Origin: Amphiura filiformis
Taxonomy: Eukaryota > Echinodermata > Ophiuroidea > Amphilepidida > Amphiuridae
Direction of reading: 5' to 3'
DNA: 64,000 nt
NCBI RefSeq assembly: GCF_039555335.1
Contig: NC_092631.1
Span: 3,413,001-3,477,000, forward strand
Shown here: positions 1 to 13,221 of the stretch, one piece after another
Position numbering within the stretch: position 1 is the stretch's first letter
How the letters are laid out: the number at the start of each line of letters is the position of its first letter
Translations under genes and position numbers: made by a program
The notes under the pieces: model-generated
What the model was told of the DNA's origin: nothing
The model's database searches: none
The model's input: only the letters and a program-made list of their open reading frames with translations

Positions 1-1560
1 TTTTGGGCAAAAATTTGTTGATTTTGCCCCCCTCTAAAATGACAAAATCAACAACAACAACAAACCTGTGTAGATTGGTGTTTTTGGTTGGGGCCATATG
101 GTCCATATGATATCCCTGATGAACTAGTTTCTTGTCTCGGCCAATGACCGCTTAAGTATATCGTATCTAAGGAGCTGGTTCGTCGGATTTGACTCGCCTT
201 CACTGCTTTGGGTTTCTCAACTGTGGAAAAAATAAAAACAGAGAAATAGAACTGATTATGATATGTTTCTTTTAAAAAATGATATATGCTGAATATGCTG
301 TGTCACCTTGTCACCTAAAGACCCCTATTTTCTAACTTGAGTGGCAGTTTGCATTTTGAAATGGCCTAGTTTCCTTTGATGGTAATATCCCACAAATTCT
401 GTAAGAATGGCACACTTATATCAGAATTTTGAGGCCTGTCTCAGACATCTCTTGTTCTTAAATGCCATTTCCCACAATTTCTGATGTATTTCTTTATCCA
501 AAAAAAAGGAGGATAATTTCCCTTCAGATTACCAAATTTTCCAGGAATGTGATTCCTGCCCAGGCCTGCTCTTGCCCAATGATTCCATAATCTCTCACTC
601 AAAGACTCATTTTTACCATCTTTTAAAAAAACTGTATGCCACCTTAGTGTGAATGTCCAAGCCTTGCACAAGGATTATTAATTTCATCATACGTAAGTCC
701 CCCTCCATGATCATATCACCAAACATCATGTGTTCCACTGTCACATGTGCTGTGCACACAAAGATGAATGGATCAGTTCAGTTTAAGTTGCCGTCTTGTT
801 GCATCCTTTCTTTCAATTTCATCACATTTTGATCAGTCATGGAATGCAAATGTTATCGCTCAACAATAGCAATATCCATGTTCAACATTAATATGTACAA
901 GTGGGAAACCTGACAGGTTGTATGACTACAAACAATACACATCAGAACCATACAAAAAACCTCTTTGATCCTCCCGATGATAGCATATGTTCAAGGTCTC
1001 TTACTGTGACAATGTAATGCCATTCTCAAATACACAAAGAATTGTTTTCAACTCGTTCCCAGTTCATCATTCCCAGTTCATCATGCATCTGACGTGATGC
1101 TATTTTAATTCCTTTTTGAAAGGTTTTTGCACTTTCTTTGAAAATTAAAAATAATATATTTTAGTGATTATTTTAAAGCAGCAGTATGGACTGAAAATTG
1201 TGGTCTTCAATATTTTATACAACTTGTGTGCACATCTAAATTGAAATGGATAATTAGATGCCAGAGGAAATTTTAATAGAGCTCTCAGAGAAAACCTCTT
1301 AGAATGGAATTGGGGAGGGGTGTCAAATATTAAACCATTACAATTTCCAAAAAGTCAATTTTTAAGTCCAAAGTGTAAAAAATAATTTTAGAAAGGCACC
1401 AAATATTCCTTCTTGCTCTTGTGCAAAAAAAGAGCTCCATTTTGGAAATCCTGGAATGGCAATCGTTTCTGATATAAGCCCAACTACAGAACAATGACAG
1501 ACATTTTTGGCCAAAATTCTATATCCCCCACCCATTCACGCTGCACAAAAGCGTTATATA
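1..1560. other. Non-coding stretch, no gene seen
   Basis: AT-rich sequence with stops in all frames and no convincing exon. The first 60 bases (GCCCCCC-type sequence) resemble the interior of the hAT-like MITE at 23349-23558 and may be the end of another copy cut by the window edge. The stretch probably belongs to the first intron of the GLCCI1-like gene whose exon 1 is at 26987-26732 on the minus strand; that placement is inference. Confidence 0.4.
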
Positions 1561-1562
1561 AA

Positions 1563-1691
1563 TCCATACACCCACCAGTTCCACTTGATTGAGAGGGGTC
1601 ATGGTATTGAGGCATCAACACACAAAGTCAATCTAGGGTGAAAGTGAAACCAACATCCCTCTCACTCCAGTGGAACTAGTGGGTGTATTAT
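1563..1691. repeat. Short MITE-like inverted repeat
   Basis: Two arms of about 19 bp, TACACCCACCAGTTCCACT near 1567 and its reverse complement with one change near 1670-1688, enclose about 85 bp. There is no coding capacity. The arrangement fits a short non-autonomous DNA transposon; no clear target-site duplication was seen. Confidence 0.5.
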
Positions 1692-1714
1692 GAGTTTGCA
1701 AATTACTTGACTTG

Positions 1715-1745
1715 AGCTTGATCTTGATCTTGATCTTGATTTTTA
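1715..1745. repeat. CTTGAT microsatellite
   Basis: Imperfect tandem CTTGAT hexamers (cttgagcttgatcttgatc and onward), about four to five units. Confidence 0.7.
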
Positions 1746-2589
1746 TCTGGATGCATGTGGGTTGGTCATTTTCACTAGTTCACAAGAATCTAGTGATAAT
1801 ATTACACCAAACCAAGCTGGACAATCAATGGTCACCTACATCTATTCATTTGCTATAGAAGCATTTTTCTTTGATTTCAAATTATGCACTTTAGGCTACT
1901 TTGCAAGTTGTAGTCTCTTATGATCAACCCATTTCGCTCTTTCACAAAACACAAACACATCCCCAGAGTCCACTTTGCCCAGAAAAATTTCCTTGCTAGG
2001 TTTTCGAATTGGAAGCGCTTCTAGTTCTGAAGCGGTGAGTTCAGAATATAGAAAATTGCAATACCCCGGTACCAGTTTCCAACGGTTTTCAAATTGCAAA
2101 ATTGCACCCTCAACATAGACAGGCCATTATTGTTAACATGAATTTGGAATGAAAGGCAAAGAAAAGCTGAAAATGACATTAATTAGTCTGACAAAGTCTT
2201 CTCCAAGAAGTTAATGCCATAAACTGGTTTTACACCAAAACACTGAATTCCATTTTCTTTACCAGTAAAACAGAAAACTTTGGACTCTACCTAAATGGTC
2301 AACATCCAATTATTTTGTTTGTTTAACCGGTCCGTCTGGGCGGCCATATACTTGGGTCCTGATGGGACCAGGCTCAAGCAAAATGCTCAAGCCAAGCTTT
2401 AAAAGTATATTAAGCATGCTGAACTATAACAAATTTTTACAATTTTGTTCTTAGTCCATGGATCAAGAAATAAGAAATTAGGAATTCTTATATTGTGCCC
2501 TAATACAAGGGCTAAATTTTGTTTGATCACATCACATTGTAGCAAAAAAGGAGAATTCGTACTGCAACCGAAAATCCACATATTGGCTT

Positions 2590-3365
2590 GTCATGTCATC
2601 ATCAGTCGGCTGCGGAGCAGGCGACTAGTTACAAGCTTTCTCCAACTATCTTGGGCAAGGGAAACAATTTTGTTTGGCTGGAGCATCCCTTCAGTATCTC
2701 CCAGGAGGTGCTGGACAGTACAGTGTGCACGGCCATCCCGGTTTCCTCTTCCCATGTGGTGGAATATAAAGGGCATATTCTTTCACAGGCTCGCCATCTT
2801 CAAGATGCAGTATATGGCCGAGAAATTTGAGTTAATGAATCTTGACTCTGGCAACCAGTGTTGGGCAGATTGTAGATGGTTTCATTTGGAATCTGATCCA
2901 CACACCTGATGTTTAACATGACTCTGAAGATGTTGCAAAGGCATTGATCTTGTTTTCCATGTCCTTGGTGATTACCCATGACTCACACCCATACAGAAAG
3001 ACAGTAACACAAGTTGTCTCAAGCAGCTTGATTTTTGTTCCGATTGGCAGGGATGGGCTTCTCCAAACGCGTTTCAGTTTCCAGAAAGCTGCCCAGGCTA
3101 GTGTTTTTCTTCTTTTTAGGTCTCCAGCACTAGAGCCCATCTTGGAACCCAAGTACTTGTTCAAAGTCTGTGACATGGTTGATGGTACTACATGTGTACC
3201 ATAACCCGAGGTACTCACACCTCCGTCACTACGATTTCCACTGTCCTTCTCCGTACGAAGGTCTGAGACTCCTGAGCCTATCTGGTCCAGGGTACACATA
3301 AAATACCACTTTTTCTCATAAATACCACTTCCTACCATTCCCACGTGAAGATGAGACTTAAACAA
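2590..3365 (-). pseudogene. Non-LTR retrotransposon (LINE) RT C-terminal remnant
   Basis: The minus strand encodes pieces of the post-catalytic part of a LINE reverse transcriptase. The segment at 3365-2913 contains WKLKRVWRSPSLPIGTKIKL followed by LYGCESWVITKDMENKI, a block typical of the thumb/C-terminal region. A second piece at 2776-2591 (LLGDTEGMLQPNKIVSLAQD) follows in another frame, ending in a motif like WRKLV. Frameshifts and stops separate the pieces, and neither the catalytic YADD region nor the endonuclease is present. It is a dead, 5'-truncated copy. The clade (RTE/CR1-like) cannot be fixed by eye. It lies in the presumed GLCCI1-like intron. Confidence 0.75.
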
Positions 3366-5035
3366 AACATATTTGGTGCATGTTTGTAAATTTTGAGCAC
3401 ATTTGAGGATGTAAAAGACCAGACTTGTGACTGTTATCGTCGGCGTGTTTTGAATTCTTCCTATAAATAGATGCCGTCAGTGTGACGTCATCACCGCGAT
3501 GTGAGTTCACGGTGCCCTGTTTCTATGTACGTACGGCATTCATGGCCCTATGGTGAGGAAGGAACAACTAGGGCCATGATGTTTCGGGCTAGTACTACCA
3601 TAAACTTCAAATGCTGGTTGGGCGTCATGTACAGGGGCCAAAACGGACTCTGCACTGCTGCATTATTTTGTTGGTATCTTATAAATGTACAAGTAAAACA
3701 CAAAGAGTTAGAAAACACTTTAGGTTTGAGCATGGTAATACACTTTATAAAATCAGAGGTGGTGAAATAATTGTGAGTTAACTATAACTAGGCCCTATAT
3801 TTTCCCTACAAAATCTGATGGTTCAAAATAGTGATAAATTTGTTCATGTCTGATGCCGGGGTCTGATGAAATCAGATTGAATTTATATCATTTTGCAAAT
3901 TAATAAAATAAAAAATAATGGTAATGGTATAAAACAACAGGAAGCTTGAAAAATTAACTGTGCACAAAATGTTCTTCTTCAGCACCAGTACATCCCACTA
4001 GGCCATTCTCTCATGGTAGCATACAGACAGGAGAAGCATACATTGAACCATCCATGTTGACCTACATGTTGCGCTGCAGGGCCCAGTTTAACATCCATGA
4101 TTGAAGATGATACTTCACAACAATTTTCATAAATCTATTTTGTTATTTTAAAGGTGCTGGGGGCTTTAAAGGAGCAACTTGATATGTTTACAAACTCTTT
4201 CTTGCTTTGAAATTATTTATAAAGCGGTTGGTTTTGTAAAGTTCATTGTTGGTGTGGATCTTTATTTTGTAAGCTGTTTTTAAAATTTGACACCAAGTTA
4301 AAAGTGGGTGGTATGATTTTTACATAAATTGTGTTTTATATTTTACATTGAGGCGTATAGGCCTACCAGTAAAACAATTCATTTTCAAATTTTGAGTTAG
4401 GGACCATTCACAAACACTTATTAGAGGGGGGCCTGATGCAAATTGGGGTTTTGACCCTCCTAAGGGGGGGGGACTGGGAAAATTGACCATGTTTGGTTTG
4501 CTTTTTATAGGGCAAGGCTAAAATGAAATGGTAAACCAAGCAATGGGGTTAGCAAGTGGTAATTGTTTTATACAATATACACTGTAGATAAGACTCTCCA
4601 GTTATTATATGATAGCAGTACATGAAGAATATTTCAAGACAAAGTCGCTTGTGTGATTGTGACTCACACGTTAAGTGGCATCAATCTCATAATGTAATCG
4701 GGATTTACTTTTCCACATGATCTTCTTTGTTGCTCTGTAATAATGACTAAACATGCACGAGATGAGCACATGTGTGAGTATTTTGCATCACGCACCGATG
4801 ATACTCAACATGAACTGCTCACATCATGGACTTGTAATACTGTCACAAATCACCTCATAGCTCCTCATGAAGTCAAAATAACCAGATTAGTCGACCACCC
4901 CCACAAAATCTTTTAACGTTCCTTTAAAAATCTGCCTCAAATATTCCATAAAAGAATTCATTTTCAAAATAAATGTCATGTAGCAGATAAAAATCATTAT
5001 TTTTTTACTAGTTTCAGCATTAATTGCAATTTAAT
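3366..5035. other. Non-coding stretch
   Basis: No gene recognised. It contains short unclassified repeats, such as G/C-run sequence near 4430-4490 resembling MITE interiors elsewhere in the window. The open frames seen are short and carry no recognisable domain. Confidence 0.35.
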
Positions 5036-5039
5036 ATTA

Positions 5040-6314
5040 GGTCGCATGTCATAAGTTGGGTATGCAAAAAGGGTGGAGGGATTACACTTTTCTGAAAATT
5101 GCGATACAAATTTGATTGGCTTTCCGTAACCCCATATCCTACAGCAGTGACTGATACCTCATTTTAAGCCTAATTTTATACTCTTTCAGTCTACTAAAGC
5201 ATATAATTATACATCATTCAGTAAAAAAATCACATCAGTTGAAATGAAAAATGCCACGGGTGGAGGAGCAGGCGGATGTGGAGCAGGCGGATGCGGGAGT
5301 GTGCAATAGGGCCTATGTGAAAATTCACATGTCAGCATGTCAAAACTACTGGTTACTTTTTTCAAATCTTTTGAGGGTATGATGTATTGACAGCTCTGAA
5401 TGTTGAATTTGTACAACTAAAACAATTACTGACTCGTAAGGTGGTATTACACCCCTGATAAATTTTGTGACTAATTTTGCATTTTCTCAAAAAGTAACTA
5501 CACACTGGTAACAAAAGTTATATGTATATTATATAGGGGCACGGAATCCAATTACTTCACTGAAATTTCAGTGATTCAAGACAAGGGGTTCATTATATGT
5601 TAAGAAATGTGGTACATTCTAGCGGTACCTCTTTTCTTATCATAAATAACGTACCGCTTGTCTTGAGAATTGAAAATCCTGTGTAGTGACTGGATTCCTT
5701 ACCCCTATAATATACATAACTTTTGTTACCAGTGTGATATTATTTTTTGAGAAAAATGCAAAAATATTCACAAATTTATCAAGGGGTGTAGTACCACCTT
5801 AAAGGTTATATGTTCCATTTATTCCATTTTTAATAAAACCATAGTTGAATTTCAGTATTTTTAGCATGATATGCTAATGTACATTTCTCTTCTTGATATT
5901 CATTTCCTCAATAATAGAATAACCATCTCGCTAATTACTCGTAAAAAGGTCATTGACCTCCACAACGTAATTAACATACGTACAATTATTTTAAATAGTT
6001 CATTCCAAGCATTAATGTATTGAGAACATATCCTCCAAATCTGATGACATTCTTGCATAAAATAAAAATTTTACAGTCAATTTTGTAATTGAGGTCCGAT
6101 TTGAGAAAAATGCATTTGAAAATTGAGATTTACATAGATGCCTGTGTATTAATTAATTAGTAATTAAGCATTATCTCAAAAATTAAGCATGTGCTAAGGT
6201 TAAAAGTGGTGGTAATTGTTAGAAGTTGTCAATATATACAACATATCAAAAAATACATTTTTTGTCATTTTTGACCATGTAATGGAAATTGTACCCAACT
6301 TATGACATGCGACC
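5040..6314. mobile_element. 1.27-kb non-autonomous DNA element with 23-bp TIRs
   Basis: The left end 5040-5062 (GGTCGCATGTCATAAGTTGG...) and the right end 6292-6314 are reverse complements over about 23 bp. ATTA stands directly outside both ends (5036-5039 and 6315-6318), consistent with a short target duplication. There is no transposase ORF. A second TTAA-type MITE (5440-5798) is nested inside, so this element is older. The superfamily is undetermined. Confidence 0.65.
5440..5798. mobile_element. TTAA-type MITE, copy 1 (nested)
   Basis: Termini GGTGGTATTACACCCCT and its near reverse complement AGGGGTGTAGTACCACC, with TTAA outside the right end and a decayed TAAG outside the left. Inside, a second inverted repeat is built around CACTGAAATTTCAGTG-like sequence. 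It is the same family as 62717-63078, where both TTAA flanks are intact. PiggyBac-type target choice is inferred from TTAA. No coding capacity. Confidence 0.65.
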
Positions 6315-6548
6315 ATTAGTCTTTGGTTTGATTCATAAAAGTACCAGCAGCACTATTATAAATCGTAAGGTCTATGGTCATCAAAGAAGATATCTTACCC
6401 TTCCCAGAATCCTTTGCAATATTGATACATATAGTTAATCAAATGACACTATTATTTTGTACAGGTTCCATTTGTTTTTAAGTTGAGAATACACTGGGGT
6501 TGAGATTATATAGGGCCCCTTGCATGCCTAGAATTTCACATTTTCAAG

Positions 6549-6750
6549 GAGGGACTGCATTATGAGGAGAGCGAGAGCAATCGCTCTCTATTGCTCTCCT
6601 TAAATCTGACATAGGAGAGTGAATTTTAGCTCTCCTTAGTTGACCTTTGTCTCCTTGTAATATTCTTTTATATGCTCTAAACTGCTCTCCTTGGAAGGCT
6701 CCAGAAGAGCTATTTAATGCTCTCCTGCAAATTCCAAAAGACAGTCCCTG
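6549..6750. mobile_element. GGAGAGC-rich MITE, copy 1
   Basis: The ends GAGGGACTGC and CAGTCCCTG form the inverted termini; the first base is mutated relative to the CAGGGACTG of other copies. TTTCAAG is directly repeated outside both ends (6542-6548 and 6751-6757). The interior is almost wholly built of GGAGAGC/GCTCTCC-like words. Related copies are at 36017-36211 and 37938-38141. Confidence 0.7.
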
Positions 6751-6925
6751 TTTCAAGTGCACTAATTTTCAAGACCAAGGTAAGCAAAGGACAGGAAGAC
6801 CAATGTACTGGTGATGTACTGAAGAATGCATTGACATTATGGGCCACCAAGCCCAACAATAAAGGGCATGACCTTCAAGTTGGTGGTCTCCTGAATTTAG
6901 AGGACAGGGCCAGCTAGCCCTCCTA

Positions 6926-7087
6926 TAGGGCCTTTTAAACACACTATATGTGAGAACCCCTAAAACTCAGTGATTGTAATTCTGGGGAATTAGCCGTCAC
7001 TGGGTTTAGCAGTTCTCTGAATATAGCCAGGTTTTATGATCATTATGATATAGCATGATTTTGGATCACCAGAGTTAAAAGGCCCTA
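6926..7087. mobile_element. MITE with TAGGGCCTTTTAA termini, copy 1
   Basis: Terminal inverted repeats of 13 bp, TAGGGCCTTTTAA and TTAAAAGGCCCTA, enclose about 136 bp. The interior (CACTGGGTTTAG...ATATAGCCAGGTTTTATGAT) is shared with the copy at 23162-23338. No ORF. Confidence 0.65.
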
Positions 7088-8167
7088 CTACTACTAGTAG
7101 GGCTAGGGCCAGATGGGCCCTTGTGATGCATTCAAATTTCCTCAAAATCAACTAAACAGATTTGTGAACTTTGATTAAAAGGTGGAACCTTCTAACAAAA
7201 TACAAGACAAATTTACATAAAACAAAAAGTCATTTTTTGAAGTACCATAGTTAATTATCAGTTCTATTATCTACAATTGATCAATCAGAATAGTTTTAAA
7301 AACTGACATCTCTTTACTCATCGCTGCAATTTTGTATTACACTTCATATAAAATTGCAGAGAAAAAAGAAATGTCAGTATTTTAAAAATACACTTTAATT
7401 GATTAATGGGAGAGATTAAATTTCACCCGATACATCGGATGATCAAAATGTGTAAGAAATTGATCTGTATGTCAGTTTTATATAAACCTGAAAAAATTAA
7501 ATGTCATGGTCATTTTCCTAATGTAGTTATGAAGACTACTGCAAAACCGTGCATAATAAAATATACTCTTTGATTCCGCACATTTGGCAAGAATCCTTTG
7601 TTCACACTTCCATGCAATTTGTTCTAATTTCCCAGTTTTCTTGCATGCTGCACAGACCATAGAAAAAGATCTAGGATCTGTACATGTATGCAGCTATGCT
7701 AGCTTTTAGCACTGCACACTGCACCAGTATTATAAATTTGGAATATCTATATTGGCCTGGATGGCAATTTTTGCAAGATTGATTTTACACTAATCAAATT
7801 CAAATTTATTCAAAAAATAAATCTTGTTGGGATTTTTAGATTTTATGCAGCTAGAATTTTTCAGTTTTAGGTGGGGATTTTTAAAATTAACTTTCAGTTC
7901 TAGAAATAGGCAGAAATGTGCCACAAAATACATGTAGTGTATTGGACCCAACACCCAACTAGCTTAGAACCGAACCCCTCAACTAATTAAAATTTGGGGA
8001 TATTTAGTGCATGATGTCAAGCCGCAGGCACACTTGACAGATTTTTGCTGACCACTGTGGCCCATGACACACCTTATAAACCATACAACATTCAGGGATG
8101 CAGTTCAATATAACCATCGCAACCATTAATTACCCAAATAATGTACAGGTGACCAGGCAGCTAGTAG
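7088..8167. other. Non-coding stretch
   Basis: AT-rich, no exon or clear repeat structure recognised. Confidence 0.35.
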
Positions 8168-8570
8168 TATAAATGAAAGGCAAAGATAAAAAGACTAGTT
8201 TGCGTCTGACGTCATGGTCAATCAAATTCTCTATGATCCTTGATTGGCTAATAGCGCGTATAAGGAAGGTCGATTCATCTGGCTGGTGCCGATCGGAGAA
8301 AAGGAATAGCAGTGAAAAAATATGTACTCTTACAAGGCAAAAAGCAACTTTTCTAGGCATTGTGGACATGGTGCCTTCATACTATTAAGACCTAACATTT
8401 GAGATGGTTTGTATGTTTGCTGGTGCAAAATTAACAATAAGGCGCCCGCTTTTACCACCGTGTTCAGCAACTCATATCATCACAACACTTGTAAACAAAC
8501 CGTGCTCGAAGTTTGATTGACATATGACGTCAGACGCAAACTAGTCTTTTTATCTTTGTCTTTCATTATA
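8168..8570. mobile_element. MITE with about 55-bp TIRs (TA-flanked)
   Basis: The left arm 8168-8226 (TATAAATGAAAGGCAAAG... to GTCTGACGTCA...) is matched by the reverse complement at 8512-8570 with only a few changes. TATA-like termini suggest TA target duplication, as in Tc1/mariner-derived MITEs. No protein-coding remnant was recognised. Confidence 0.7.
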
Positions 8571-9294
8571 GTAAGGGCATGATTTTCATGCGAGGGCATT
8601 ATTTTCATGAGAAAATTTTCAAACCGCCCCTCCCCTAATAAGCACCCACTTAAGGAATTTTCTTAATTTATTAAACCTATAATGCACTTCCCTTTGCAGT
8701 AAGCAGTAAGTGCCCCATTTGTAATACATCCACAGTACAATTGAAAGTTGAAAATTACCATTGCTTAGGAATACGATAATCATTTATGCAAATGACTTTA
8801 TTGACTTCACACTACATGAGTGTGTATAATATAACTTTAAGCACCCAGGGCACCAATTATGTCAAAATTTACTCTCAGAGCTATCCAATACATACATGTA
8901 CTTCCTTTTTCAATTGCACACTGATGCTATCTACATCGAACATATGGATGCTCCAAGTTTAAGATCAAGGGATTAACTAAGTTTTATTATACGTTTGTGA
9001 TTGAACATGAATGTTCCCGTCCCTGATTTACACATTTCCTTTAAGATTCCCCTAATTTCCTTCTTAGAACAAGCCAAGATTTGGGCAAATTTCACATTGA
9101 ATAATTAAAGCATGAAATATTTGTGTGCATGAAAATTGTGCAAATTTCGCGAGTGCATTTGATTCACAAACTTTTCATACACACATATTTTTTCTTCCTT
9201 TTGGCCTTACAGGAAATGTAGTCCTGACGTAGAAACAGGTTCTCCCCAAAATGCAAAATGTTAATGCTGCTAAAATATCATGCTTTACGCACAC

Positions 9295-9526
9295 CAGGCC
9301 TCGAAATAAGGAGGGCCCAAGAGCCCTCGGTCCCCAAAAATCAGTGAGGGCCTGCAAAAGGTACATCAGGCGGGCCCAAATGGGCCACAAAAAATTTACC
9401 ATTTTTCTCACTTTTTTGTGGAGTTCATAGGTTAAAACCAATGGCCCAAATTCGGGCCCACAAAAATTTGTGCGGGCCCTCAAACATTTTAGATTGAGGG
9501 CCAGAAATTCTGGCTTATTTCGAAGT
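9295..9526. mobile_element. hAT-like MITE, CAGGCCTCGAAATAAG family
   Basis: Left end CAGGCCTCGAAATAAG; right end CTTATTTCGAAGT. CGCACAC stands outside both ends (9288-9294 and 9527-9533), 7 of the 8 bases expected for a hAT duplication. The interior is a GGGCCC-rich imperfect palindrome. Confidence 0.65.
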
Positions 9527-9610
9527 CGCACACACACAAAATTTGTAGGCAGCAAGCTTCCTATATGTAGTTCTTGGCTCCCCCAGGCTTACCTTTATCG
9601 ACACCCTGCC

Positions 9611-9646
<36 letters not shown>

Positions 9647-9682
9647 ACAAACAAAATAAATAAATTTATAAACAAACAAACA
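9611..9682. repeat. (CTAA)n microsatellite grading into AAAC/AAAT repeats
   Basis: About eight CTAA tetramers followed by CAAA and TAAA units, immediately before the LINE remnant. Confidence 0.85.
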
Positions 9683-9719
9683 CAAGTGGTATGGTAGCCA
9701 GCATGATCAAAAAACTGTA

Positions 9720-11562
9720 ATGCAAGTGGATAGTGACACATCTGCTGAACTTGCTAATAATTTTTGTGATTATTTTGTTGGTAAGGTAAATAAGATAAGG
9801 TGTGAACTTGATATGTATTATCCATGTAGCAGTAACTCTAACACATCTCATGAGAATCAATCTGTTGTTTCATGTAACCTTTTTGATTTCCAACTTATCA
9901 CTGTAGACGATCTGTGTAAAATCATTGCTAAGTGTCCAACCAAGAGTTGTCCTCTGGATCCCATGCCCACATGGTTGGTCAAACAACATCTTGACACCCT
10001 TGCTCCCATTCTGACTGCCATTGTCAATGTTTCCCTCTCTTCAGGTGTTTTTCCTGCAGAGCTTAGTAAAGCAGTTATAACACCAGTCCTGAAGAAGCCC
10101 TCTGTTGATAGGAACCTGTTTAAAAGCAATTATCGTCCTGTCTCAAATTTGCCGTTTGTGGGCAAACTTATTGAGAAAGTGGTTTCTACTCAGGTCTCCA
10201 ATTACATCAATGTCTATCAGTTGTCGGATCCGTACCAGTCAGCCTACAAAGTTTCTCACAGTACCGAGACTGCGCTTACCTGTGTCCAGAATGACATTCT
10301 TAGGGCTATCGACAACCAGCGGGCCGTTCTACTTCTGATGCTTGATCTTTCAGCAGCTTTTGATACCGTGGATCACGGTATCCTTCTGGAACGGCTCGCT
10401 GGTGATTTCGGTATCAAGGGTAAGGTGCAAAACTGGTTCAAGACCTACCTTGAGGGTAGGACTGGGAGAGTTCATATAGATGGTGCTTTTTCTGACGATA
10501 AAAACCTCATTTATGGAGTCCCCAGGGCTCAGTCATCGCCCCCAGGCTTTTACGTACTACACCCGCAAAGTTGGTCAAATCATTGAGAGCCATCACCTAC
10601 TTTACCACATTTATGCTGATGACGTTGAGATTTATACAATCTTTGATCCGAATTGTCACGGTGATGCTGCTTGCGCATTATTTAAGTTGAGTCAGTGTGT
10701 TAATGATCTGCAGGCTTGGATGCTTAGAAATAGATTGAAACTCAATCAATCTAAGACTGAGTTTTTTATTGCTTCATCTGCTCACCACTATAAGACCCTG
10801 CAATATCTCACCCTTCATCTTGGTAATCAGGAAATTCCTTCTTCCCCTAGCATCCGTAACCTGGGTGTTATTTTTGATTACTCCATGACAATGGCTGATC
10901 ACACTACCAATTTGTCTCGTACCATTAACTGGCAGCTGCGAAATCTAAATCGTATCCGTACAATACTTAGATACCGACACTTGTCATAACATTGTCCGCC
11001 CTCTCATTTTATCCACACTGGACTATTGTAACTTACTCTTCAATGGTATAGATAAAAACACCTAAACCGTCTTCAAGTCCTCCAAAATAAGTCTGCCCGT
11101 CTTATCTTCAGGCAACCGAGTCGCAGTCATGCCTCTCCTCTTCTCCAATCTCTCCACTGGTTGCCTGTTGCCCAAAGAATACAGTTCAAGAGTCTTCTCC
11201 AGACATTCAAAGCATTTCACACCCAATCACCTGATTACATCTCTTCTTATTTTCAACCTCGGACCCACAAAACATCTTATGCGCTTCGATCTGACGCTGC
11301 TGTCACATTTGAAGTGCCTCGCTCCAAGAAACAAGCTGGCGATCGCGCCTTTTCAACAGTGGGGCGCGCGCTTTGGAACGAGTTGCCCACCACTGTCCGA
11401 GGTCAAGAAAATATTACCACTTTCAAGAATCTCCTTAAAACCCACCTCTTTCCCACTCATTAGCTCTTTTTCCTTTCTTGTCTTTCTCTCTTTTAGCGCT
11501 TTGCCTACTTCTGTAAAAGGCGCTTTATAAATCACATTGTTTATGTTTTATGTTTATGTTTA
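9720..11562 (+). pseudogene. CR1/L2-like LINE reverse transcriptase, 5'-truncated and frameshifted
   Basis: An open frame at 9720-10586 carries ELANNFCDYFVGKV, then the fingers/palm blocks SNYRPVSNLPFVGKLIEKVV and LDLSAAFDTVDHGILL (first catalytic Asp). A frameshift near 10525 breaks the GVPQG-type motif. A second frame (10480-10989) resumes with YHIYADDVEIYT, the YADD catalytic core, then LGVIFDYSM. A further shift near 10985 leads to TLDYCN in a third frame. The C-terminal block LLQSLHWLPVAQRIQFKSLL...RAFSTVGRALWNELP ends at a stop near 11463. This block order is characteristic of CR1/L2-type non-LTR elements. A short 3' region ends in TTTATGT-type repeats at about 11562, the usual simple-repeat tail. 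The endonuclease is missing, so the copy is dead. Confidence 0.85.
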
Positions 11563-13213
11563 AGCCAAAAATATATTCCTTATGTGCACAATCATTTTGC
11601 AAAGGGCCAAAAATTCATGAATTTCTATACTTGCAGTTTAGGGCCGTTCAACTTACTGAGTACAATCCAAATTTTTTTGGGGGGAGGGGGGTGAATCTGA
11701 ATTTTTTATTTGAACCATGAGGAGGAATGTTAAGTTTTAAATGGAAAAATGGAAAAAAGGGGGAATCCACCATGTGGATGGAAGGGGAGCACTAAATTTT
11801 CAACCAATTTATTTTTCAAAACTCCCATTCCCCCTGGTGTAATATTTAATGGTCTTTGAAATGTATTCCTTTTTGCTAGGGATGTGCCATATCAAATTGA
11901 AGGTTTATATTTTCAAATCCTTTCAAAAGTATTGTGGTGAAAAAATATTATGCTATGAGGTAGTCAAAGCAATGGAAAACTATCATACTAAAAACAATAT
12001 TTGCAGACTCCATATTGGCAAGCATGTCACGCATGTATGATGTACCTGAACATGTGAAGGCATGAAGCACAGTTAATTGTTTGAATAAACTCTATCACCT
12101 CAATTGCAAAACTTGCTATACAATTCACAGGAAATACAATATTTAAAGCAATAACTTAAAACCACTTCTTGTGCAAAATTTATTAATATACACAAAATAC
12201 AGCAACACTTCCACTTCAAAAATTCACACTTGTATACAAGGGGATCACCTCAACAATAAACTTTTCTTCTCAGATAGTCCCTGCAGCAGCTGCTTTTACA
12301 AGAGCCATGCAGAAGCAAGCTCAAGCCTTTTATCATAAAATGGGTGCATGCAGTGTGTGCACTGCTCACATTATGTTTTGTTGATCTTTAACTTGAAAAG
12401 AACCTTTTCTTCTTTTTATGCAATTAGTGCATACTATTATTACTAAATTGAATTAAATTATTCTTTGCAGATGTAAGGATTGACGAGAAAATATGATAGA
12501 AATATAATCAAACAATTTAAAATTATTTCATATTTTCAGAGCACCTTTCACATTTGATTTATCAACACAATTTCATTTAATTTGATTTTTCGCCTGCTTG
12601 TTCGATGAAAAAAGCCTCTAATGGTATTGGTAAGTTTTAAGTGGATAGAATTGGAGCAAATTTTTTGCATGACCATTGGCCAAATCATGGGTGTGTGAGT
12701 GTGTGTATTCATGCTTGTACAATGCAGTCGTAGCAGAACTGTTTTCTTTCTTGGAGCATGAAGCACTCTAATTAATATCCATGGACAAATTGGTCCTCAC
12801 TCCTCACCCTAAAAAGTTGTTGGTTCAGGGCAGTAGCAATTTCGTGTTGTTTTGGTGTTTTGTTTTTAAATCATTAACTTTTACTTTTGAGGCAGTTAAG
12901 CAGCAGCAATTTCTTTTCATTTTTTAAAATTGTAACTTTCACTTTTGGAAAGAATTTTCAACACTTGATTATTTGACGACGACTTCCGTTTTCACTTTAA
13001 TCGACCACCCTCCTATTTCTTTCTTTTCAACATATCTTCCAAGGTTTCGTTTCTTTTGACACTGAAATTTGGAATGCAAAGACAAGGATAGAGTCAAAGT
13101 TTGTGGGGTAATGTGGTAAGTGTGTCGGTGTATACCTGTATACATGTATAAGGACATACATACAATGTACAAGACTTTTCACATTTAAACCATGGACCAC
13201 TTACAAGCAAGCA
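11563..13213. other. Non-coding stretch
   Basis: No gene or well-bounded repeat recognised. It contains G-rich MITE-like debris at 11640-11830 and otherwise AT-rich sequence. Confidence 0.35.
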
Positions 13214-13221
13214 CCTTCCAA

